A DNA stretch of 64,000 bases from Ochrobactrum sp. RH2CCR150. GTDB taxonomy: Bacteria; Pseudomonadota; Alphaproteobacteria; Rhizobiales; Rhizobiaceae. This document shows positions 17,340 to 26,123 of the stretch, piece by piece (position 1 is the first letter of the stretch; every line of letters begins with the position of its first letter). The stretch lies in contig JACGXE010000006.1 in the NCBI GenBank assembly GCA_014138095.1, positions 1-64,000 on the forward strand, written 5' to 3'. The position numbers and the translations under genes are program-made. The notes beneath the pieces were generated by a model that worked only from the letters and a program-made list of their open reading frames with translations, did no database searches and had not been told where the DNA came from.

Positions 17340-18110
17340 TTATTGCTCACCCGCCATTTCGATCACCCATGCCCGCAAGGCTTCCGGCGAGGCAACCCTG
17401 TCAGTGGACAGATCGCCGATCGCATCGCCCACCGCAACGCCCAACCCGCCCATATCCATCGCTGCCTGCAGCATCGGCACATCCGTCAGATCGTCGCCGA
17501 AGGCGATCGGAAGACGCCCGGCAAAGGCCGCGCTCCGCATCAAACGGCGCAAGGCATCTCCTTTATCGCCATGACGCGAACGCAGTTCGAAGACATATTT
17601 ACCAGCCTGCACACACCAGTCAGGACCAGCCAGCTTTTCCGCCGCATCGATCAGCTCGCGGGCGATGTCTTCCTTGCCGGGCGCAGCCCTGAAATGGACA
17701 GCGATGGCATTGCCCTTATCCTCGACGAGAAGACCGGTAATCCCCGCCTGCGTCTGACGAATGAAATCCTTGGCACGCTCGAACTGTTCGCCGGGTTCCA
17801 GCATCTCGACATGCCCCGATGGCAGGCGAAACTCGGTGCCATGCAATGCCGCAACAGCGCCGGAATAAGACGGAAAACGCTCCGCCACAAATTCCAGCGG
17901 GCGTCCGGTCACAAGCGCCACAGCACCGGACAGACGCTGGCGCAGTTTTTCCAGTGCGGTCACCAGTGCTGGATCGACCACGACGCTGTCCGGCGTCGGT
18001 GCCAGATCCAGCAAGGTTCCGTCTATGTCGAAGAAAAGCGCATATCCGGCATTATCCGTCGATAGCGCCGCAAGCGAGGTGCTTTCTGAATTCGCTTTTG
18101 AAACGTGCAT
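17340..18110 (-). CDS. otsB: Trehalose-6-phosphate phosphatase OtsB
   Basis: A 256-residue HAD-superfamily phosphatase that releases free trehalose. Motif I is FFDIDGTLLD, with both nucleophile and acid/base aspartates; a TGRP segment, KGDALRRL and the late motif FGDDLTD complete the set. The ATG at 18110 is preferred over a GTG six codons upstream. Gene order otsB-otsA forms a two-gene operon. Confidence 0.93.
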   Translation of the reverse strand: MHVSKANSESTSLAALSTDNAGYALFFDIDGTLLDLAPTPDSVVVDPALVTALEKLRQRLSGAVALVTGRPLEFVAERFPSYSGAVAALHGTEFRLPSGHVEMLEPGEQFERAKDFIRQTQAGITGLLVEDKGNAIAVHFRAAPGKEDIARELIDAAEKLAGPDWCVQAGKYVFELRSRHGDKGDALRRLMRSAAFAGRLPIAFGDDLTDVPMLQAAMDMGGLGVAVGDAIGDLSTDRVASPEALRAWVIEMAGEQ

Positions 18111-18184
18111 GAATTTCAAACCCCTCACAGCGTGAATGGTTCCCTATTTCATGCAGGCGCCTGAGCACGGCTAGAAAGTTTCAT

Positions 18185-18964
18185 TCAAGCCGTGCGCGGT
18201 GTTTTCCTTTTGAACAGCACTGCCGCCAGACCAAGGATCAGGGTTCCCGCGATAAACAGGAAGGCTGCAGCGGCAATCGCCGGGCTGATGTTTTCGCGGA
18301 TCGTGGAAAACATCTGTCGGGCCAGCGTTCGCTGGTTTGGCCCGGCGACGAACAGCGTCAGCACCACCTCGTCCAGCGACGTGGCGAAGGCCAGCACGGC
18401 ACCTGAAACCACGCCAGGCATGGCAAGCGGCAAAGTCACCCGGCGAAACACAGTCAGCGGCGATGCGCCAAGGCTTTCCGCGGCAAGTTCCACCCGCCGA
18501 TCGATGCCTGCCAGCGCGCCGGTGACGCTCACCATCACGAACGGGATCGACACCACCGTATGCGCGACGATGACCCCGAAATAGGAATTCGCGATCCCCA
18601 GCCGGACAAACAGCAATTGCATGCCGACGCCCATCACCACCGCAGGCACGACCATCGGTAGCAGAAACAGCGTACGGATCGGGCCCGACAGGAACAGCGC
18701 CCGATTGCGCAGGCCAAGTGCTGCCATTGTGCCAAGCACCGTCGCCAGCGCCATCGTGCCAGTGCCGATGATCAGGCTGTTGACGATGGCGCGTCGCCAG
18801 GCATCGGCCGTTGCCAGTTCTTCGAACCAGCGCATCGACCAGCTCGGCACCGGATAGGTGAGAAACACGCTTGAGGTGAACGCCAGTGGCAGAATGGCAA
18901 ACAACGGCGCGACAAGAAAAATGACCGCGGCAACGCCGAAAATGATTTTGACGGGACGGCCCAT
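18185..18964 (-). CDS. ABC transporter permease, PotC-like
   Basis: A 259-residue inner-membrane permease with six hydrophobic segments and the EAA-type loop ELAAESLGASPLTVFRR. It belongs to the spermidine/putrescine (POPT) family. The ATG at 18964 is chosen because a longer reading would overlap the upstream permease heavily. It is two bases after that gene, the last of a four-gene transporter set. Confidence 0.9.
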   Translation of the reverse strand: MGRPVKIIFGVAAVIFLVAPLFAILPLAFTSSVFLTYPVPSWSMRWFEELATADAWRRAIVNSLIIGTGTMALATVLGTMAALGLRNRALFLSGPIRTLFLLPMVVPAVVMGVGMQLLFVRLGIANSYFGVIVAHTVVSIPFVMVSVTGALAGIDRRVELAAESLGASPLTVFRRVTLPLAMPGVVSGAVLAFATSLDEVVLTLFVAGPNQRTLARQMFSTIRENISPAIAAAAFLFIAGTLILGLAAVLFKRKTPRTA

Positions 18965-18966
18965 GG

Positions 18967-20142
18967 TCACGCCCTCCCCGGCTTTTCGTTGGTCAGGCGG
19001 CCATAGACCGCATAGAGCACCAGACAAACGACCAGCAGCACCATGCCCAGCGCACCCGCCATGCCCCAATTGGCCGAGCCGGTTGCATAATAAGCGATGA
19101 TTGAGCTGATCATCTGGTCGCTCGGACCGCCGATCAGCGCCGGTGTGATGTAATAACCGATGGCGCTCATGAAGACGAGCAACATACCGGACAGGATACC
19201 GCGCATACTGAGCGGCAGCAGAACCCGCAGGAATGCGCGCCATGGCGGCGCGCCCAGCGAAGCGGCGGCAGGCATCAGATTGTTCGGGATCGACACCAGC
19301 ACGCTGTAGATGGGCAAAACCATGAACGGCAACAGCACATGCGTCATGGCGATGATCACGCCCGTCCGGTTGAAAATCAGCGGCAGCGGCCCGTTCGTCA
19401 ACCCGAGCCAGGTCAGCGTGTCATTGATCAACCCCTTGTCCTGCAATAGGATGAACCAAGCCGCCGTGCGCACCAGAAGCGACGTCCAGAGCGGAAGCAG
19501 CACCGCTGCAAACAAGGCGCTCTTCACCCAGCCTGTGGCAGAAGCCAGCAACACCGCATAGGGATAACCGATAGCGGCGCAGGCCAGCGTGACCAGCGCG
19601 GCAATCCAGAAGGTGCGCAGCATAATGGCGCGATTGGCCGATGTGCCCGGTGCCATGGAAACAATCTCGCCAGAACTGTCGCGTTCCATATCCACAGCGG
19701 CCAATAGATTGCGATCCGTGGTGGGGGACAGAGCATTGGCAATTGCGCGCCAATATTGAGGTTGGCTCCAGCGTTTATCAACGGCCTCAAGATCGAGCGC
19801 GGGGTCGCCCTTCTCAATGGCCGAGATCGTCTTGCTCATCAGCGTACGAAAGCCCGACTGGGCGCTGTTCAAGCGCCGCACCATATCGCCGACGGCCTGC
19901 TGGTCGGTAGAGGTCTTGAGATCGGCAACAAGCGCCTGTTTCATCTCCGGTGTCGGGCCGGACTGACCGTCCCATGCGCCCACCGCTTCTGCCGTTTGCG
20001 GCAAAACACGCAGCACCGCCGTGTCGGAAATTGCCTGTTTCATCATTACGCCGAGCGGCCACAGGAAGAACAGCGCAATGAAGATCAAAAGCGGGGCGAT
20101 GAGCAAAACGGAGCGCGTGCTCTTGGCGGAAAGTACCGTCAT
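18967..20142 (-). CDS. ABC transporter permease, PotB-like with large periplasmic insert
   Basis: A 391-residue permease, about 100 longer than ordinary PotB. The extra length lies between the first membrane segment (near residues 15-35) and the second (near residue 185): a polar stretch of roughly 140 residues that should face the periplasm. The rest is a normal permease core with EAA-type loop MPAAASLGAPPWRAF. The ATG at 20142 overlaps the ATPase stop by four bases (ATGA). Confidence 0.9.
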   Translation of the reverse strand: MTVLSAKSTRSVLLIAPLLIFIALFFLWPLGVMMKQAISDTAVLRVLPQTAEAVGAWDGQSGPTPEMKQALVADLKTSTDQQAVGDMVRRLNSAQSGFRTLMSKTISAIEKGDPALDLEAVDKRWSQPQYWRAIANALSPTTDRNLLAAVDMERDSSGEIVSMAPGTSANRAIMLRTFWIAALVTLACAAIGYPYAVLLASATGWVKSALFAAVLLPLWTSLLVRTAAWFILLQDKGLINDTLTWLGLTNGPLPLIFNRTGVIIAMTHVLLPFMVLPIYSVLVSIPNNLMPAAASLGAPPWRAFLRVLLPLSMRGILSGMLLVFMSAIGYYITPALIGGPSDQMISSIIAYYATGSANWGMAGALGMVLLVVCLVLYAVYGRLTNEKPGRA

Positions 20143-21206
20143 GCGACAATGGTCCAGCAATCAGCGGCATTGAAATGCGCCACCACATCGACCCCCGGCT
20201 TCCATTCGCGCGCCTTGCGATCAAGACGGACAATGAAATTATGCGCCTTGTCATCCAGCTGGATGCGCAGGTGGTCGCCCTGATAGACACTGTCGGTGAC
20301 GCGCGTACTGAGACTGTTGTCCGCCTTGCCCTCGCCGCCCAGTTCTATCCGCTCCGGGCGGATTGAAAGCAACACGTTCTGTCCCGGCGTCAACGCGCCC
20401 GATGAAGAGGCATTCAGCTCGGCGCCATTGTTGAGGCGGATCAACGTATTGGTTCCGTCGATACGCTCCACCTTGCCTTCGGCAAGGTTGGTTTCGCCAA
20501 TAAATTCGGCCACGAAACGGGTCTTGGGTTCGTCATAGATTTCGCGCGGTGAGCCGATCTGTTCGATCTGGCCCTTGTTGAACACGGCGATGCGGTCCGA
20601 CATGGTCAGAGCCTCGCTCTGGTCGTGCGTCACGAAAACAATCGTCAAACCGAGGCGGCTATGCAGAGCGCGGATATCGAGCTGCATCTGTTCGCGCAAC
20701 TGCTTGTCGAGCGCACCGAGGGGTTCGTCCATCAGCACCACACCCGGTTCGAAAACCAGCGCGCGGGCCAAAGCCACACGCTGCTGCTGCCCGCCGGAGA
20801 GCTGCGACGGCTTGCGCTCGCGCATAGTGGAAAGCTGCACCATATCCAGCACTTTTCCGACCTTGTCGGAAATTTCCGCCTTGCCAAGCCCACGCATCTG
20901 CAATGGAAACGCGACATTCTCGCCGACACTCATATGCGGAAACAGCGCATAGTTCTGGAAGACAACGCCCATATTGCGCTTATAGGAAGGCACATCGTTG
21001 ATAGACTTGCCATCGACGATGAGCTTGCCGCCGCTCGGGTTTTCAAAACCTGCGAGCATCATCAGAAGCGTGGTCTTGCCCGAGCCCGACGGCCCCAGCA
21101 GACTGACAAACTCACCGCGTGCGATATCGAGGTTGAGCCCGTCTATAACTTTGAAATCGGCGTAGGATTTACTGATATTCTCAAATCGGATTCGATAGTC
21201 CGTCAA
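20139..21206 (-). CDS. ABC transporter ATP-binding protein, PotA-like
   Basis: A 355-residue ATPase with Walker A GPSGSGKTT, signature LSGGQQQR and Walker B VVLMDEPLGAL, then a TOBE domain. The start is a TTG at 21206, preceded by GGAG seven bases earlier, which gives MTDYRIRFENISK, normal for the family. A GTG at 21299 would add 31 residues with no family resemblance. The alternative start cannot be excluded. Confidence 0.88.
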   Translation of the reverse strand: MTDYRIRFENISKSYADFKVIDGLNLDIARGEFVSLLGPSGSGKTTLLMMLAGFENPSGGKLIVDGKSINDVPSYKRNMGVVFQNYALFPHMSVGENVAFPLQMRGLGKAEISDKVGKVLDMVQLSTMRERKPSQLSGGQQQRVALARALVFEPGVVLMDEPLGALDKQLREQMQLDIRALHSRLGLTIVFVTHDQSEALTMSDRIAVFNKGQIEQIGSPREIYDEPKTRFVAEFIGETNLAEGKVERIDGTNTLIRLNNGAELNASSSGALTPGQNVLLSIRPERIELGGEGKADNSLSTRVTDSVYQGDHLRIQLDDKAHNFIVRLDRKAREWKPGVDVVAHFNAADCWTIVA

Positions 21207-21339
21207 TGAATCACTCCATTTGCCGGCAATCGGAATATCCCGTCCACCCGCCAGAGCCGTTCCGGTATTAACGAAACCGCTCCAGCTATTTGTTTTCACG
21301 GCAGACGGGACGGCGATGAACTTTGGCAGGCTGCCTCTG

Positions 21340-22389
21340 TTACTGAGCCAGCCAGGCGTTGAAACGCTTCGTCAGCTCTTCCGAATTGTCGATCCAGAAA
21401 TCGACATTGAGCGGAATGGCATCTGTCATGTTGGCTTCCGCCGTTGGCAGATCGCCTGCGAATTCCGCCGGAACCTTGCTTGCGGCTTCCTTGTTCGGAA
21501 GACCGTAGGCAACAAATTTCGGTAGCTTGACCTGATTTTCCGGCTCGCTTGTGAAAGCGATAAAATCCATGCCCGCGTCCTTGTTCTCGGCGTCCTTCAG
21601 AACAACCCAGCTATCGACGGCATAGATGCTGCCCGGCCAAACGACCTTGAAATTCTTGCCCTCAGCGCGATTGATGCCGGTGATACGACCATTATAGGCC
21701 GAGGCCATCACGACTTCGTCGGATGCCAGCAGTTGAAGCGGCTGCGCGCCAGCTTCCCACCACACAATATTCGGCTTCAGCTCATCGAGCTTCTTGAAGG
21801 CGCGGTCGACGCCTTCCGGCGTGCCCAGCACGTCATAGACTTCGTCCTTCTTGACGCCGTCTGCGAGCAGCGCGAATTCCAGCGTGTATTTTGCGCCCTT
21901 ACGCAACGAACGCTTCCCGGGAAACTTCTTCACATCCCAGAAATCCGCCCAGGACTTGGGGCCGTCTTTCAGCTTGTCGCCATTATAGGCGATAGCCGTG
22001 GACCAGACGATGGCGCCGACGCCGCAATCATTGACCGCGCTGTCGAGAAACTTGTCCTTGCCGCCGAGCTTGGACCAGTCGATCTTTTCATAAAGACCAT
22101 CGGCACAGCCGAGCGCCAGCTCTTCAGCTTCCACCTGCACCACATCCCAATTGGGCTTGCCAGCCTTCACCTTGGCCTGAACGACACCGTAACCGCCGTC
22201 CCAGGATTCATCTAGAAGCGGCTTTCCGGTCTTTTCCGAAAACGGTTTGAAATAGATTTCGCGTTGCGCATCCTGATAGTTGCCGCCCCAGGAGACAACT
22301 GTCAGATCGCGCGCCGCAGCAGGCGCAACGTGAAAACCGGTGACAGTTGCGAGAAGTGCACCGGCGAAGGCAAGGCGTGCCATTTTCAT
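21340..22389 (-). CDS. ABC transporter substrate-binding protein, PotD-like
   Basis: A 349-residue periplasmic protein with a Sec signal peptide (cleavage near AAA-RD) and the N-terminal LTVVSWGGNYQDAQ typical of polyamine-type binding proteins. GGGGA precedes the ATG. The true ligand is uncertain; the family also binds other small cationic or zwitterionic compounds. It lies downstream of two monooxygenase genes on the same strand. Confidence 0.88.
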   Translation of the reverse strand: MKMARLAFAGALLATVTGFHVAPAAARDLTVVSWGGNYQDAQREIYFKPFSEKTGKPLLDESWDGGYGVVQAKVKAGKPNWDVVQVEAEELALGCADGLYEKIDWSKLGGKDKFLDSAVNDCGVGAIVWSTAIAYNGDKLKDGPKSWADFWDVKKFPGKRSLRKGAKYTLEFALLADGVKKDEVYDVLGTPEGVDRAFKKLDELKPNIVWWEAGAQPLQLLASDEVVMASAYNGRITGINRAEGKNFKVVWPGSIYAVDSWVVLKDAENKDAGMDFIAFTSEPENQVKLPKFVAYGLPNKEAASKVPAEFAGDLPTAEANMTDAIPLNVDFWIDNSEELTKRFNAWLAQ

Positions 22390-22446
22390 AATCTTATTTC
22401 CCCATTTGTCTCGACAGGTTTTTCCTGCCGTTGTTGTAATGGGGAC

Positions 22447-22475
22447 ATGCTAGCCCGATCATTTGCTGCGGGCAA
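22447..22475 (-). promoter_or_regulatory. Candidate sigma70-type promoter of the PotD-like operon
   Basis: On the minus strand TTGCCC (22475-22470) and TAGCAT (22452-22447) are separated by 17 bases and end 57 bases before the start codon. This suggests the transporter can be transcribed apart from the monooxygenase genes upstream. Confidence 0.35.
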
Positions 22476-22575
22476 TAAAGTATTCTCAGTATATTGCGAA
22501 AGGCTAATATTTGCCGCCTGCCGCGAAACCACAGCTGAGGAATATGCCGTTCATTCCATGCTTTGCTGGGGTTTC

Positions 22576-23724
22576 CTACGCTGCTGCAAGCAATTGTCGG
22601 GAGCGAAGCACCGACAAAGCGCCTTCGGCGAAATAATAGGCTTCCTCGATATGCGGCTGGCCGGACAGGATGAAGTGATCGAACCCGACCTCGTGATATT
22701 GCGCAATCAGCTCTGCCACCTGCTCGTGACTACCGACGATGGCCGTTCCCGCACCACCGCGAACCAACCCATACCCCGCCCAAAGGTGCGGATAGATTTC
22801 GAGGTCGCGCGCGCTGCGAAGCGTAAAAGCCTGTTCGCTTTTGTCCTTATGGAGCGCGTTCATCCGCGTCTGTCCGACCGACTGGGTGCGCGCCAGAATT
22901 GCCTGCGCGCGCTGGATGCGTTCCGGTGAAAGCTTCGCCAGCAAGGCATCGGCTTCCGCCCAGGCCTGCGCCTCCGTATCGCGACTGATCACATGCAGGC
23001 GAATACCGAAGGACAATTTGCGCCCAAGCGCCGCCGCCTGCGCCTTGAGGGTTCGGATGCGTTCCGCCTCGAACTCTGGATTCTCGCCCCAGACCAGATA
23101 GGTATCCACATGCTGCGCAGCGACATCACGCGCAGCCTCGCTTGCCCCGCCGAAAAAGATATTCGGCAGGCCATATACACCGAAGTCGATCTGCGCACCC
23201 TCGATGCGATAATGCTTTCCCTCGAAATCGAAGCGCTTGTCTTCACCTGCCGGTAAGGCGACACCGCGCAGCACTTCCAGAAACTCTCCCGTTCGTTCGT
23301 AACGGGCATCGTGATCGAGATAATCGCCGAACCGTCTCTGTTCGACCGGATCCCCGCCCGTCACCACGTTTAGCAACAGCCGTCCGCCGGAAATGCGTTG
23401 GAATGTCGCCGCCTGATGAGCGGCAAGCGTTGGCGAAATGAAGCCCGGACGAAAAGCGACGAGAAACTTCAAGCGGCTGGTCACGCGTGACAGCGCGGCT
23501 GTGGTTATCCATGCGTCTTCGCACCATGTGCCGGTCGGCGTCAGCACGGCTTCGAAGCCGAGAAGTTCCGCTGTTCTGGCAATCTGCTCCAGATAATCGA
23601 TAGTCGGTTTGCGCCAGCTCAGACCTAATGGGCCATTGCCGAGATGTGAGTCGTCACCGGAGCCGACAATCTCACGGCTGTCGCCATTGGTCGGCAGATA
23701 CCAGTGGACATGAATGCCGCTCAC
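22576..23724 (-). CDS. ssuD: FMNH2-dependent alkanesulfonate monooxygenase, SsuD family
   Basis: A 382-residue luciferase-like monooxygenase, matching SsuD in length. SsuD motifs are visible: LTPTGTWCEDAW, RLKFLVAFRPG, FQRISGGRLLLNVVTGGDP, LDHDARYE and the C-terminal GLVRGGAGTAIVG. The family releases sulfite from alkanesulfonates using reduced FMN. The GTG at 23724 overlaps the stop of the upstream monooxygenase by four bases (GTGA). No flavin reductase (ssuE) is in the window, and the nearby transporter is not SsuABC-like, so the substrate may differ. Confidence 0.85.
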   Translation of the reverse strand: MSGIHVHWYLPTNGDSREIVGSGDDSHLGNGPLGLSWRKPTIDYLEQIARTAELLGFEAVLTPTGTWCEDAWITTAALSRVTSRLKFLVAFRPGFISPTLAAHQAATFQRISGGRLLLNVVTGGDPVEQRRFGDYLDHDARYERTGEFLEVLRGVALPAGEDKRFDFEGKHYRIEGAQIDFGVYGLPNIFFGGASEAARDVAAQHVDTYLVWGENPEFEAERIRTLKAQAAALGRKLSFGIRLHVISRDTEAQAWAEADALLAKLSPERIQRAQAILARTQSVGQTRMNALHKDKSEQAFTLRSARDLEIYPHLWAGYGLVRGGAGTAIVGSHEQVAELIAQYHEVGFDHFILSGQPHIEEAYYFAEGALSVLRSRQLLAAA

Positions 23725-25133
23725 TGCGCCGCCTCCGTAACAGGAGACGCCCATTGCGAGCGATCACGCGCCGCTGCACCCGGATGATCGTCACGCAGCA
23801 GACGGTGACCTTCGCCCTGAAAGCGCTCGCGGATTGTCAGCGGCTCATCAGTGCGCGCGCGGATACGCCCGCGCTTGCGCAATTCCGGCACGACATGTTC
23901 GACAAAATCTTCAAAGGTGCCGGGGCTGATCACATAGGCCAGATTGAAACCGTCGATACCGCCCTCATCGGCAATACGTTCCAGCTCGTCGGCAACGGTC
24001 TGCGGCGAGCCGACCAGCTTGGGATGAATGCCGCCCACACCGATATATTCGGCAATGCCTTCCACCGTCCAGCGACGATCGGCATCGATGCTGGTGAGGC
24101 CCGCAAGCGCCGAGCGACCGGCATTGGTTTCGATATACTCCAGCGGATGATCGAGCGGATACTGGCTCCAATCCACACCGGTCCAGGCGGAGAACAGCGC
24201 CAGCGCCGCTTCCACATTGGTATAGGACAGATAGTCCTTGTACTTTGCCTGCGCTTCTTCGTCGGTCGGCGCGGTGATCACCGTCACAGCCGTGATGAAT
24301 TTGATGGCATCGGGCGAACGGCCAAGCGCGACGGCCTGCGCACGGATCGCATCGGTCGAGCGGCGGATCGCCGCCGTATTGGTACCGCCAAGGAACACCA
24401 CTTCCGCATTGCTTGCCGCGAATTCACGACCGCGTGGCGAGGTTCCCGCCTGAAACAGCAAGGGCGTCCGCTGCGGGCTTGGCTGTGAGAGATGCGCACC
24501 CGGCACATTGAAGTAGCGACCGTGGAAATTGATCGGGTGGACCTTGGAAGGGTCGGTATAAATCCCCTTTTCCCGATCGCGCACCACGGCATCATCCTCC
24601 CACGAACCTTCCCAGAGACGGTAGGTCACGTCGAGAAATTCCTGCGCGCGATTGTAGCGCTCGTCATGATCGATCTGGCGATCAAGCCCAAGGTTTTTGG
24701 CTGCGGACTCCAGAACCGACGTCACGATGTTCCACGCAATACGCCCTTTGGTCAGATGGTCGAGCGTCGTGAATTTACGCGCCAGCAGATAGGGCTGCTC
24801 ATAAGTCGTCGAAACAGTAATGCCGAAGCCCAGATGACGGGTGGCCGCAGCCATAGCGGAAACGAGCAGAAGCGGGTCGTTCACCGGCGACTGCGCGGCT
24901 GTGCGCAGCGATGAATCCGGCGTTCCGTTGAAAACATCCAGATGGCCAAGCGCATCGGCCAGAAAAAGGGCGTCGAAGCCACCTTCGTCCAGCGTTTTGG
25001 CAAGGTTCACCCAGTAGTCGATGCTGGTGTAATTATGCGCCTTGTCCTGCGGATGCCGCCACAGGCCAGCCGAGACATGGCCAACGACATTCATGCCGAA
25101 CCCGTTGAGGATGAATTGCTTTTTTGTACTCAC
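23721..25133 (-). CDS. FMN-dependent monooxygenase, NtaA/SnaA/DszA family
   Basis: A 470-residue member of the nitrilotriacetate/dibenzothiophene-sulfone monooxygenase family. Blocks such as DALFLADALG, GFGITVSTTYEQPYLLAR, RIAWNIVTS and PLLFQAGTSPRG are typical. It uses reduced FMN and oxygen to cleave C-N or C-S bonds. The start is the GTG at 25133 (MSTKKQFILN). It is first in a coupled pair with the SsuD-like gene. Substrate not determinable from sequence; sulfur scavenging is the likely theme. Confidence 0.85.
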   Translation of the reverse strand: MSTKKQFILNGFGMNVVGHVSAGLWRHPQDKAHNYTSIDYWVNLAKTLDEGGFDALFLADALGHLDVFNGTPDSSLRTAAQSPVNDPLLLVSAMAAATRHLGFGITVSTTYEQPYLLARKFTTLDHLTKGRIAWNIVTSVLESAAKNLGLDRQIDHDERYNRAQEFLDVTYRLWEGSWEDDAVVRDREKGIYTDPSKVHPINFHGRYFNVPGAHLSQPSPQRTPLLFQAGTSPRGREFAASNAEVVFLGGTNTAAIRRSTDAIRAQAVALGRSPDAIKFITAVTVITAPTDEEAQAKYKDYLSYTNVEAALALFSAWTGVDWSQYPLDHPLEYIETNAGRSALAGLTSIDADRRWTVEGIAEYIGVGGIHPKLVGSPQTVADELERIADEGGIDGFNLAYVISPGTFEDFVEHVVPELRKRGRIRARTDEPLTIRERFQGEGHRLLRDDHPGAAARDRSQWASPVTEAAQ

Positions 25134-25148
25134 GGCAGTGTTCCATTA

Positions 25149-25182
25149 CGAATTATTCTATAATTTCCATATATTTAATTCG
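25149..25182. promoter_or_regulatory. AT-rich inverted repeat upstream of the monooxygenase pair
   Basis: CGAATTA (25149-25155) and TAATTCG (25176-25182) are perfect complements flanking very AT-rich sequence, 16 bases before the GTG start at 25133. It probably marks the promoter or a regulator site; the regulator is unknown. Confidence 0.35.
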
Positions 25183-25213
25183 ATGAATGGATACTGTCGT
25201 GCGCATTCCTGCC

Positions 25214-25253
25214 AAAAAAGAGACCCGCAGGAACATATTTTTCCTGCGGGTCT
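25214..25253 (-). terminator. Rho-independent terminator of the methyltransferase gene
   Basis: AGACCCGCAGGAA (25221-25233) and TTCCTGCGGGTCT (25241-25253) form a perfect 13-base stem with a 7-base loop. Read on the minus strand the stem is followed directly by CTTTTTT. It lies 58 bases after the stop of the methyltransferase gene. Confidence 0.9.
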
Positions 25254-25311
25254 ATACTTGATCCCAATACTTAAAAGCTGTCGGCTAGTGGATTGAAAAA
25301 GGTGCCGCTTC

Positions 25312-26031
25312 TTATACGGCCAGATGTCTGGTGGCTCTCAGCATCAGCGTCCAACCCCAGTCATTGGCTTCGAGCAGATCGCGAAGACGATGTCCCATCA
25401 CCGGCGCGAGCGCATTGTTGAGTTTCTGCGATGTCAGGAAACGCCGGTAGCCGCGTTGCGCCATGGGCGTGATGGAGCGCAGCTGTTCTATCTTGAAAAA
25501 AGGCGACGCCAGCCCGGCCAGTTCCGTCCGGTCGACCCAACGGCGAACCTGTCCCGGACCGGGCGGCGCGACGCTGCAATGCTTTTGCAGGACGGGCCGG
25601 TTTTGCGTTGCGAGCAGCAACATGCCACCTGGCACCAGCAGATCGGCTAGCCGCTCCATGAATTGGGGCTGGTTCTCGACATGCGACAGCACTTCCAGAC
25701 TGACAATCACGTCGAAGGATTGCGGCTCGAAGGACAGCGAGAAGAAATCACCCGACACGAATTTGATTTCGGGCCAGCGCGTCTGCGCCCGCTGCAAAAC
25801 CTCGTCGGAAAGGTCGGTTCCCACCACATCGCCAAACCGGGCAAGCTCCGGACAGAGCCACCCCGCGCCGCAACCGACTTCGAGGATTTTCAGCCCGCTT
25901 CTGCCGGTGCGTGCCAGACTGTCGAGGACCATCTCGGCCTGCCGACGCGAGATTTCGTGCAGCTCCTTTTCGCGGGTCTGCGCGTTCCAGTCGTTCCAGA
26001 ATTGGCGTTGCTGTTCAGCTTCTATCTTCAT
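25312..26031 (-). CDS. SAM-dependent class I methyltransferase
   Basis: A 239-residue Methyltransf_11/UbiG-like protein. Motif I is LEVGCGAGWLCPELA, the acidic end of strand beta-2 follows (GTDLS), then SGDFFSLSF and DVIVSLEVLSHVENQPQF. The C-terminal third carries a GYRRFLTSQKL segment. The ATG at 26031 is chosen over a GTG five codons earlier; neither has a strong ribosome-binding site. Substrate unknown. It appears monocistronic with its own terminator. Confidence 0.75.
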   Translation of the reverse strand: MKIEAEQQRQFWNDWNAQTREKELHEISRRQAEMVLDSLARTGRSGLKILEVGCGAGWLCPELARFGDVVGTDLSDEVLQRAQTRWPEIKFVSGDFFSLSFEPQSFDVIVSLEVLSHVENQPQFMERLADLLVPGGMLLLATQNRPVLQKHCSVAPPGPGQVRRWVDRTELAGLASPFFKIEQLRSITPMAQRGYRRFLTSQKLNNALAPVMGHRLRDLLEANDWGWTLMLRATRHLAV

Positions 26032-26123
26032 ACATACAGAATGCACAAACAGAGCTGCCGGGCATATAACCGTATAAGGCGGAGCCGCTACGCCTTTCGG
26101 CGGAGCGGCGACCCCAACGTTAC

